From contig DDXR01000080.1 of NCBI GenBank assembly GCA_002347565.1, positions 1 through 21,192 on the forward strand: a DNA stretch of 21,192 nt. Direction: 5' to 3'. How positions within the stretch are numbered: the first letter of the stretch is position 1; each line of letters begins with the position of its first letter. This document shows, piece after piece, positions 7,671 through 14,536 of this stretch. Origin of the DNA: a bacterium UBP2_UBA2255. Its GTDB lineage: Bacteria > Edwardsbacteria > AC1 > EtOH8. The position numbers and the translations under genes were made by a program. A model generated the notes under the pieces. It made no database searches and was not told where the DNA came from. It worked only from the letters and a program-made list of their open reading frames with translations.

Positions 7671-10015
7671 TGCCGATGGACAGGGTTCCCGCCCTTAGGC
7701 TGGCGCTGTTGTTCAGCGCGGGGATACTGGTCGCTTCCGTGTCCAGTATCCCCGCATTCATTTGCATCCTGCCGCTGGCCGGGCTGGCATTGTGCTTTCT
7801 GGGGTGGCGTCGGAGCGCGGCATGCGGTCCGGCCGGCTTGCTGCTGCTGGCGGCAGCAACCGGTGCGTTCAGCTACCGCATCCACGCCGGCCTGACGCCG
7901 GCGCCATGGGAGCACGGGCGGCGCTATGTCGCCGCTATCGATGTGGTCTCCGAGCCGCGCCGGACCGACAACGGATGGCGTTTCCTGGCCAGGGTCAGAT
8001 CGGAAGCGGACAGAGACGGCCGGATCGTCCCCCGCGATTTCACGCTGCTGGCCAGGATGCAGGACGACCCGGGGTGGTTGCCAGGCTACGGCGACCGGGC
8101 ATGGGCCGGCGGGTTGTTCGCGCTGGCACCGGGCCGCCGAAACCCGGGCGGATTCGATTACCGGGACTACCTGGACCACAAGGATGTCTCCGGTCTGTTG
8201 CTGGTCGACCAGGCCCAGCACCTGTCGTCCGGACACGGCAGCGCGCTGATCGGGAGAGTGATCCTGCCAGCTCGGCGGCACGTACGGTCGGTGATCGGCC
8301 GCTACCTGCGGGGCGATGCCGCTGCGCTGCTGTCGGGGCTGGCGCTGGGCGAGCGGGACAACCTCTCCCAGGCCGTGCTGGAGGCGTTTTCCGGAACCGG
8401 CACCACCCACGTGCTGGCGGTTTCCGGGCTGCACGTGGTGCTGGCGGCGTTCATCATCTACCTGCTGCTGCGCCTGCTGCGGCTGCCCAAGCGGGCGGCG
8501 GGCGCCGGCACGATCGCAGGGCTGGCGTTCTACACCCTGCTCACCGGCGGCGCGCCCTCGATCACTCGCGCATCGATCATGGCCTCGTGCGGCATCGTCG
8601 GCACGCTGTTCGAGCGCAAGGGGAGCGGGCTCAATTCCCTGGGACTGGCGGCGCTGCTGATCCTGTCGTGCTGGCCCCAGGCCCTGTTCGAAGCCGGGTT
8701 CCAGCTTTCGTTCGCGGCCACCTTCGGGATCCTGGCCATGACCCGGCCCCTGCAGGATGCTCTGTTCCGGCTGTCGGGGAACGGCCTGGTCCGGCAATGG
8801 CTGCTGCTGCCGCTGGCGGTGTCGGCCGCGGCCCAGGCGGCCACGGCGCCGGTGATCGCATGGCATTTTCACCGCGTCCCGATGGTGTCGCTGGCGGCCA
8901 ACCTGGTGGTCGTCCCGCTGACCAACCTGCTGCTGGCGGTCGGCCTGAGCATGTCCCTGCTGGGCGCTGTCTCCCACGAGCTGGTCAGGCCGCTGGCGGC
9001 GGGGGCCTGGGCGGTGGCGCGGCTGACGCTGCGATCGGTCGGCGTGTTCGACGCGGCCTCGTTCCTGACGATCCCGTGGCCGCGGCCGGGCTTGCTCCAG
9101 GTGGCGCTGTACGGATCAGCGGCGTTCCTGGCCTTCCGGTGGCGCGAGGGGGGCAGGACGCGGCTGGCGGCGATCGTTGCGGCGCTGCTGCTGGCCGGCG
9201 CCCTGGTTTGGAAGGCGGCTCTGGCCGGGCCGCCGCCGCTGACCATCACCTATCTGGACGTGGGCCAGGGTGACGCGGCCTTGGTCGAGTTTCCCAACGG
9301 ACGCCGGATGCTGATCGATACGGGACCGGCGACGCCGGGGTACGATGCGGCCGAGCGCGCCATCATGCCGTTCCTGCGCAGCCGGGGCATCTCCCGCATC
9401 GACGAACTGATGGTCACCCACAGCGACGGCGACCACTGCGGCGGGATGCCCCACCTTCTGGCGCGGATCACAGCCGGGCGGCTGCTGGTCTCGGCTCACC
9501 AGGCAGAGCAGCCGCAGTACCTGCGGGGCCTGGCGCTGGCCGCGGCACGGGGGGCGCGGATCGACACCGTCCGGGGATACGACACGCTGGACGGAATCGC
9601 GCCCTGCCGCGGGTTCGTGTTCGGGCGCACCGACCCGGACGGGCGCGGCAACGAGGGCTCGCTGGTGGCGGCGGTCAGCTACGGCCGCCACCTGTTCTTT
9701 TTCGCGGGGGACATGGGCCCGGCGTTGGAGGACACGCTGCGCCGTCGCGGCCTGCTGGGCCGCTGCACGGTGCTCAAGGTGCCGCACCACGGGTCACGCG
9801 TCAACAACGCCCAGTGGATCATCGACGCTTTCCGCCCCGAGGTGTGCGTGATACCGGTAGGCGAGCGCAACCGTTTCGGGCATCCTGCGCCTGAGGTGGT
9901 CGACGGCTATCGCCGGGCCGGGGCGCGGGTGCTGCGCACCGACCGCTGCGGCGCGGTGGTGATCACCTGCGACGGCCTGCGGTACTCGGTGTCGACCATG
10001 GCCGACGGGGGATGA
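7670..10015 (+). CDS. comEC: ComEC/Rec2-family DNA internalisation channel
   Basis: The 781-residue inner-membrane protein has all three ComEC parts. An N-terminal pair of membrane helices with an OB-like DUF4131 region spans about 1-170. The multi-helix Competence channel domain spans about 200-510 and carries LSGLALGERDNLSQ, TGTTHVLAVSGLHVVL, GGAPSITRASIMAS and FQLSFAATFGIL. The C-terminal metallo-beta-lactamase domain (from about 525) starts with YLDVGQGDAALVEFPNG. Its metal motif HSDGDH is at 584-589 and VPHHGS at 704-709, so the nuclease-like site appears intact. ComEC carries single-stranded DNA across the inner membrane during natural transformation. The preceding TPR gene ends TGATG, so ATG 7670 is translationally coupled; ATG 7676 is an alternative. 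No comEA or pilin gene is present, so competence itself is not demonstrated. Confidence 0.95.
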   Translation: MPMDRVPALRLALLFSAGILVASVSSIPAFICILPLAGLALCFLGWRRSAACGPAGLLLLAAATGAFSYRIHAGLTPAPWEHGRRYVAAIDVVSEPRRTDNGWRFLARVRSEADRDGRIVPRDFTLLARMQDDPGWLPGYGDRAWAGGLFALAPGRRNPGGFDYRDYLDHKDVSGLLLVDQAQHLSSGHGSALIGRVILPARRHVRSVIGRYLRGDAAALLSGLALGERDNLSQAVLEAFSGTGTTHVLAVSGLHVVLAAFIIYLLLRLLRLPKRAAGAGTIAGLAFYTLLTGGAPSITRASIMASCGIVGTLFERKGSGLNSLGLAALLILSCWPQALFEAGFQLSFAATFGILAMTRPLQDALFRLSGNGLVRQWLLLPLAVSAAAQAATAPVIAWHFHRVPMVSLAANLVVVPLTNLLLAVGLSMSLLGAVSHELVRPLAAGAWAVARLTLRSVGVFDAASFLTIPWPRPGLLQVALYGSAAFLAFRWREGGRTRLAAIVAALLLAGALVWKAALAGPPPLTITYLDVGQGDAALVEFPNGRRMLIDTGPATPGYDAAERAIMPFLRSRGISRIDELMVTHSDGDHCGGMPHLLARITAGRLLVSAHQAEQPQYLRGLALAAARGARIDTVRGYDTLDGIAPCRGFVFGRTDPDGRGNEGSLVAAVSYGRHLFFFAGDMGPALEDTLRRRGLLGRCTVLKVPHHGSRVNNAQWIIDAFRPEVCVIPVGERNRFGHPAPEVVDGYRRAGARVLRTDRCGAVVITCDGLRYSVSTMADGG

Positions 10016-10027
10016 CCGCGTTATGAC

Positions 10028-10056
10028 TTGCATGCGGCAGGCATATCTGGTAGAAT
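10028..10056 (+). promoter_or_regulatory. Probable promoter of the aldolase-AOR unit
   Basis: TTGCAT (10028-10033) and TAGAAT (10051-10056) are 17 bases apart, and TGG directly before the -10 box gives an extended -10 (TGnTAGAAT). It lies in the 92-base gap between comEC and the DeoC-like gene, one of few AT-richer spots there. The -35 match is only moderate. Confidence 0.5.
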
Positions 10057-10107
10057 CACCCGCGGAATCGCCGACTGAAACGACAACCGTTGCCTGGAGG
10101 AACCGGC

Positions 10108-11058
10108 ATGACGACGACCATCCCTGACCGGAACACGCCGCTGGTGGAGTTTCCCGGCGGCCCGATGGCCGACCTGATTGGGAGGTTCACGCCGGAGCGG
10201 ATCGCGTCCTTCCTGGACGTCACCGACCTCAAGGCCGACACCCAGCCGCCCAAGATGGCCAAGATGGCTGACTGGGCCAGGACGCTGGGATGCGCCTCGG
10301 TGTGCGTCAACCTGGTGGAGGTCGACACCCTGCCCCTGCTGCTCAAGGGCTCGCCGGTCAAGGAGTGCTACGTCCATGATTTTCCCCTCGGCAAATCGGA
10401 CATCGAGTCCAAGGCCAGGTCGGCCGAGCACACCGTCCAAAAAAGCCGGGAGCTCCGCGGCGAGGGGAAGGGGAAGCTGGAGCTGGACACAGTGATCAAC
10501 GTCGGGCGCTTCAAGAAAGACCCACGATACACCCTGGAGGAGATCAACGCTGTCTGCGAGGCTGCCGACGGCGAAACCGTCAAAGTGATCGTCCGCTCTT
10601 CTGAGCTGACCGAGCAGGAGGTCTGGCAGGTCTCCGAGGTGGTGGCCGGGTCCAGGGCGCACTTCATCAAGAACTCGACCGGGATGGACGCCTACGGCGC
10701 CATGCCCGAGCACATAAGAATCATGCGCCGGGTGATGGGCCCCGGGCGCGGGGTCAAGGCCGCCGGGGGGATATCGGACGCCCTGAGCTTCCTCCGGCTC
10801 ACCTATGCCGGCGCTCCCGATCCCGGCCTGCAGGATCCCTCGCTGTGGCGGGCCGGCACCAGCGCGCCGCTGGCCATCGTCTCGTCGATGGGCTGGCTGA
10901 TGCACCAGGGACGGGACTGGGCAGAGGCCGGGATCACGCCCTGCCTGGTCTGCCCCTTCCACCACGTGGACAAGCTCAGGGTGGAGCTGAGGGAGCTGGC
11001 CAACGCCAAATGCCGTGGCTGCGACCACTACGGCTACAGAACACACAAGGACCTGTGA
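10108..11058 (+). CDS. Divergent DeoC-family aldolase with C-terminal CxxC/CxxC extension
   Basis: The 316-residue protein has the class I aldolase barrel of deoxyribose-phosphate aldolase. It shows DVTDLKADT near the N-terminus, ELDTVINVG with Asp127, FIKNSTG with Lys188 as the expected Schiff-base lysine, and GVKAAGG with Lys217 as the second active-site lysine. Compared with E. coli DeoC, the phosphate-contacting lysine after STG is Met193, the arginine after the AGG loop is replaced (Ser223), and GASS is GTSA (250-253). The substrate may therefore lack the usual phosphate. The last 60 or so residues add C279-x2-C282 and C302-x2-C305 with nearby histidines, a plausible zinc or Fe-S site. 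ATG 10108 follows GGAGG by seven bases. The aldehyde oxidoreductase gene starts ten bases after its stop, suggesting a joint pathway. The fold is confident; the substrate is unknown. Confidence 0.82.
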   Translation: MTTTIPDRNTPLVEFPGGPMADLIGRFTPERIASFLDVTDLKADTQPPKMAKMADWARTLGCASVCVNLVEVDTLPLLLKGSPVKECYVHDFPLGKSDIESKARSAEHTVQKSRELRGEGKGKLELDTVINVGRFKKDPRYTLEEINAVCEAADGETVKVIVRSSELTEQEVWQVSEVVAGSRAHFIKNSTGMDAYGAMPEHIRIMRRVMGPGRGVKAAGGISDALSFLRLTYAGAPDPGLQDPSLWRAGTSAPLAIVSSMGWLMHQGRDWAEAGITPCLVCPFHHVDKLRVELRELANAKCRGCDHYGYRTHKDL

Positions 11059-11068
11059 GGATTTCGCG

Positions 11069-12907
11069 ATGCCTGATTTCGAACGGCCGAAGGGAGGCTA
11101 CCACGGCAGGCTGCTGCGGGTGGACCTGACCGCGCGCACCACGAGGGTCGAGAGCATCCCTGAGGCCATCCTGCGCGACTTCCTGGGAGGGCGGGGACTG
11201 GGATCGAAGTACCTGTACGACGAGCTCAAACCGGGCACCGACCCCCTCTCCCCCCAGAACCGCCTGTACTTCGTGACCAACCCGCTCAACGGCACCGGGG
11301 CGGCCACCTCCTGCCGGTACAACGTCGTCACCAAGTCGCCGCTGACCGGCACCATTCTTTCCTGCTCGGCCGGCGGGCATTTCGGGATCGATCTCAAGGC
11401 CTGCGGCTTCGATATGGTGGCCCTTGAGGGTCGGGCGGCCCGGCCGGTGTATCTCTATCTGCGGGGCGACAATGCCGAGCTGCGGGATGCCGCCGACCTC
11501 TGGGGACTGGACACTCACCAAACCACCGAAGCCTTGCTGGCCAAAACCGATCCCAAGGCGGGGGTGGCCTGCATCGGGCCGGCCGGCGAGAATCTGTCCC
11601 TGCTGGCATCCATCATGAACGAGAAGGACCATGCCGCCGGCCGGGGCGGCCCCGGCGCCGTCATGGGTTCCAAGAACCTGAAGGCGGTGGTGGCCTGCGG
11701 CGATGCCAAGACGCCCTGGAGCGACGATCGGGCACTGGCGGCTGCCAAGCAGCTGTGGATGACCTTCATCTCCGAGGCGCCGCTGACCAAGGACGCGCTC
11801 AAGGAGTGGGGCACGCCGGTGCTGGTGAAGATCATCAATTCCTACGGCGCCTGGCCCACCCGGAACTTCCAGCAAGGGTATTTCGTCGACGATGACAGCC
11901 TGTCGGCGCAGACATTCAAGGAGCGGTTCTTCGTCAAGCGGGAGCCCTGCGCGGCCTGTGCCATCGGCTGCTCCCGGGCCACCAGAACCTCCCGGCGTCA
12001 GGGCAAGGGGCCGGAGTACGAGACGATCTGGGCATTCGGCGCGTTGTGCGGAGTGCGGGACCTGGAGGCGGTGGTTCACGCCAATTACAACTGCAATGAG
12101 CTGGGTCTGGACACCATTTCGGCCGGAAGCGCCATCGCCTGCGCCATGGAGCTTTCGGAGCGTGGCTTTTTCGACCAGGAGGCAAAAGACGCCATCCGCC
12201 GGGACCTGGGGCGGGAACTGCGGTTCGGCGACGCCGAGGCCGTCGTCCTTCTCACCGAGCAGATGGGAAGGGCCCAAGGGTTCGGCCGATTGCTCGGCCT
12301 GGGGTGCAAGCGCTTGGCGGAAAAATTCGGCCATCCCGAACTGGCCATGCACGTCAAGGGGCTGGAGCTTCCGGCCTACGATCCCAGGGGCTTCGCCGGC
12401 ATGGCCCTGGCCCTGGCCACATCCAACCGCGGTGGCTGCCACGTCCGCAATTTCCTGATCGGCTGCGAGGCCATCGCCACGCCGGTTCCGGTCAGCCGGT
12501 TCGCCTCCCGCGGCAAGCCCGGCCTGGTCAAGCTTTATCAGGATCTGACCGCCGCCATCGATTCCTGCGGCGCCTGCCTGTTCTCTTTGTTCGCCCTCAG
12601 TCCGGATCACTACGCGCAGATGCTCCACGCGCTGACCGGCGTCCGCCGGGACGGCGCCGGTCTGATCAGGGCAGGGGAGCGGATCTGGAACCTGGAGAGG
12701 CTGTTCAACATCAGGGAGGGATTCTCCCGCTGTGATGACACCCTGCCCCGGCGGTTGCTCGAGCAGCCTTTGCCCGAGGGCCATTCCAAGGGGCGGACGG
12801 TCGAGTTGGGGACGATGCTCGATGAGTATTACTCGGCGCGGGGATGGGACCGGCACGGGGCGCCGGCGCCGGGGAAGCTCCGCGAGCTGGGTTTGGACCG
12901 TGGATAG
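11069..12907 (+). CDS. aor: Tungsten-type aldehyde:ferredoxin oxidoreductase
   Basis: The 612-residue protein matches the AOR family in length and motifs. AOR enzymes oxidise aldehydes to carboxylic acids and pass electrons to ferredoxin, using a tungsto- or molybdo-bispterin cofactor and one 4Fe-4S cluster, and are usually cytoplasmic and oxygen-sensitive. The N-terminal domain shows LLRVDLTARTTR, FLGGRGLGSKYLYDEL, and the pterin-binding stretch SCRYNVVTKSPLTG with CSAGGHFG. GRGGPGAVMGSKNLKAV follows. Cluster cysteines are C294, C297 and C301 (CAACAIGC) plus C503, or possibly C500, in DSCGACLF. The start ATG 11069 has GAGGA about seven bases upstream. No ferredoxin-like small subunit is adjacent, so it probably uses free ferredoxin. 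Its partner is the upstream aldolase, which could supply the aldehyde. Substrate class within the family (AOR, FOR, GOR) cannot be decided. Confidence 0.94.
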   Translation: MPDFERPKGGYHGRLLRVDLTARTTRVESIPEAILRDFLGGRGLGSKYLYDELKPGTDPLSPQNRLYFVTNPLNGTGAATSCRYNVVTKSPLTGTILSCSAGGHFGIDLKACGFDMVALEGRAARPVYLYLRGDNAELRDAADLWGLDTHQTTEALLAKTDPKAGVACIGPAGENLSLLASIMNEKDHAAGRGGPGAVMGSKNLKAVVACGDAKTPWSDDRALAAAKQLWMTFISEAPLTKDALKEWGTPVLVKIINSYGAWPTRNFQQGYFVDDDSLSAQTFKERFFVKREPCAACAIGCSRATRTSRRQGKGPEYETIWAFGALCGVRDLEAVVHANYNCNELGLDTISAGSAIACAMELSERGFFDQEAKDAIRRDLGRELRFGDAEAVVLLTEQMGRAQGFGRLLGLGCKRLAEKFGHPELAMHVKGLELPAYDPRGFAGMALALATSNRGGCHVRNFLIGCEAIATPVPVSRFASRGKPGLVKLYQDLTAAIDSCGACLFSLFALSPDHYAQMLHALTGVRRDGAGLIRAGERIWNLERLFNIREGFSRCDDTLPRRLLEQPLPEGHSKGRTVELGTMLDEYYSARGWDRHGAPAPGKLRELGLDRG

Positions 12908-12976
12908 CGGGGCGCGCCGCCTTTGCGGAGCTGCGCGAATGCGCCGGGCTTTGGCAGCCTCGATCGTCGGGGCACG

Positions 12977-14536
12977 ATGAGCCGGCGCGTGCGCTCGATG
13001 GCCGGCATGTCGCTGGGCACTCTGCTGTCGCGCCTGACCGGGTTCGGCAAGTGGGCGTTCATAGGCGGGGTGCTCGGCTTCACCGACCTGGCCGACGCCT
13101 ACAACCTGGCGCACATACTGCCCAACATGGTCTACGAGCTGATGCTGGGCGGCGTGCTGTCCGCGGTCTTCATCCCGGTCGTGGTGGAGCAGCTGGCCGG
13201 AGAAGACCGCCAGCGGGCCTGGCGGGACATTTCGCGCATGGTCAACGCGGCGATGCTACTGCTGGCCGCGGTCACCGTCGCCTGCTGGGCGTCATCGCGC
13301 TGGCTGGTCGCAATCCAGACCATCAGGATAGCGCCGGAGCGGCGGGAACTGGTGTGGTTTTTCTTTGTGCTGTTCGTGCCCCAGGTCTTTCTGTACGGGC
13401 TTTCCGCGATGGCCGGCGGCATCCTCAACGCCCGCGGCCGGTTCGCCGCGGCGGCATTTGCGCCGGTGCTGAACAATCTGGCGGTGATCGCCTCCCTGGC
13501 CTGCTACCATTGGCTGCCCGGTTTCGGCAGGACCGGCCTGGCCCTGGGCACCACCGCGGGCGTGCTCGTCCAGTTCCTGGCACAGTACCCCGGACTGCGC
13601 GCGGCCGGCTGGCGCTACCACCCGGGGCTCGATTTCCGCCATCCCGCGGTGCTCAAGATCGTTCGCCTGTCCGGGCCGGTCATTCTCTACGTCATTTTCA
13701 ACCAGCTGAATCTGACGGTGCAGAACAACCTGGCGATCGGCCTTCCCGGCGGCGTGTCGGCATTGCAGTACGCATTCGCGTTCTACATCCTGCCGCACGG
13801 TCTGTTCGCCGTATCGATCGGGACAGTGCTGATGCCGGAACTCTCGGGGCTGGCGGTCAGGCAGGATTGGCGCGGCTTCGCCCGTTCGATCGAGCAGGGG
13901 ATCGTCTGGAGCGCCCTGGTGATCCTGCCGGCCCTGGCGGTGTACACAGCGTTCAGCTTCCCGATCGTCCAGACGCTGATGCAGCGCGGTCGGTTCATGG
14001 CCCAGGACGCCAGGATGTTGGCGGTGGTGCTCAGCTGTTATTCCGCCGGGCTGTTCTCGTTCACGCTCTACCTGTTCCTGAACCGCGCCTTTTACTCGCT
14101 GCAGGACACGGTCACGCCGTTGCTGCTGAACATCGCCGGCAATGCCGTCAATGCGGCGTTCAATCTGGCGATGGTCGGGACCCTTGGTGTGCCGGGCTTG
14201 GCGCTGGGCCACGCCGTCGGATACACGGTGATCGCGGTCATCTCTCTGGCGTTGATCAAGCGTCGTATATCTCAGATCAGCATCGAATCGATCACCGGCC
14301 CGCTGGCGCGGATCGCGGCCGCAGCCGCGGTGACCGCGGCGGTCGCAGCGGCTGCGGCCGCGGCCTGGCGGAGCTGGTCGCCTGACGGTATGGGCATCGG
14401 GACGGCACCGGTTCTGTTGCTGGCGCTGGCAGCGCTGGCCGCAGTGTACCTGGGCTGTTGCCACGCGCTGCGGATACCGGAAGCTGCGGCCCTGGCGCGG
14501 ATTTTTGGACGAAGGGATATCTGCGGTGGCCGGTGA
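12977..14536 (+). CDS. murJ: MurJ/MviN-family lipid II flippase, divergent type
   Basis: The 519-residue polytopic membrane protein fits MurJ (E. coli 511), which flips lipid II across the inner membrane for peptidoglycan synthesis. Seen are the N-terminal SRLTGF, DAYNLAHILPNMVYELMLGG, SAVFIPVVVEQL, LPHGLFAVSIGTVLMPELS and many hydrophobic helices. Of the arginines essential in E. coli MurJ, R18 is kept (R19). R24 is Lys25, R52 is Tyr53, and the ADR of R270 is replaced by AFA. The YELMLGG sequence resembles, from memory, actinobacterial MviN homologues more than proteobacterial MurJ. An Ala-rich stretch near residues 445-465 precedes the last helices. I chose ATG 12977, since MSRRVRSMAGMSLGTLLSRL matches the usual family start; TTG 12923 is unlikely. 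It overlaps the lytic transglycosylase gene by 11 bases. Confidence 0.9.
   Translation: MSRRVRSMAGMSLGTLLSRLTGFGKWAFIGGVLGFTDLADAYNLAHILPNMVYELMLGGVLSAVFIPVVVEQLAGEDRQRAWRDISRMVNAAMLLLAAVTVACWASSRWLVAIQTIRIAPERRELVWFFFVLFVPQVFLYGLSAMAGGILNARGRFAAAAFAPVLNNLAVIASLACYHWLPGFGRTGLALGTTAGVLVQFLAQYPGLRAAGWRYHPGLDFRHPAVLKIVRLSGPVILYVIFNQLNLTVQNNLAIGLPGGVSALQYAFAFYILPHGLFAVSIGTVLMPELSGLAVRQDWRGFARSIEQGIVWSALVILPALAVYTAFSFPIVQTLMQRGRFMAQDARMLAVVLSCYSAGLFSFTLYLFLNRAFYSLQDTVTPLLLNIAGNAVNAAFNLAMVGTLGVPGLALGHAVGYTVIAVISLALIKRRISQISIESITGPLARIAAAAAVTAAVAAAAAAAWRSWSPDGMGIGTAPVLLLALAALAAVYLGCCHALRIPEAAALARIFGRRDICGGR
14315..14361 (+). repeat. Inverted repeat within murJ (Ala-rich segment)
   Basis: Fourteen bases GCGGCCGCAGCCGC (14315-14328) are repeated inverted at 14348-14361, with an inner GACCGC/GCGGTC pair, so the RNA could fold into a long GC hairpin with a small internal loop. 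The codons specify a run of alanines, so the symmetry may simply follow from GCG/GCC/GCA usage. Confidence 0.55.

Noticed and set aside
7661..8977. 438-residue minus-strand open frame over comEC
   Set aside because: It is a Gln/Arg/Gly-rich shadow of the comEC membrane domain with no supporting motif.
10976..13114. 712-residue open frame on the minus strand over the AOR gene
   Set aside because: It mirrors the codon positions of a well-supported gene in GC-rich DNA, and its product is low-complexity Gly/Arg/Gln-rich with no family motif.
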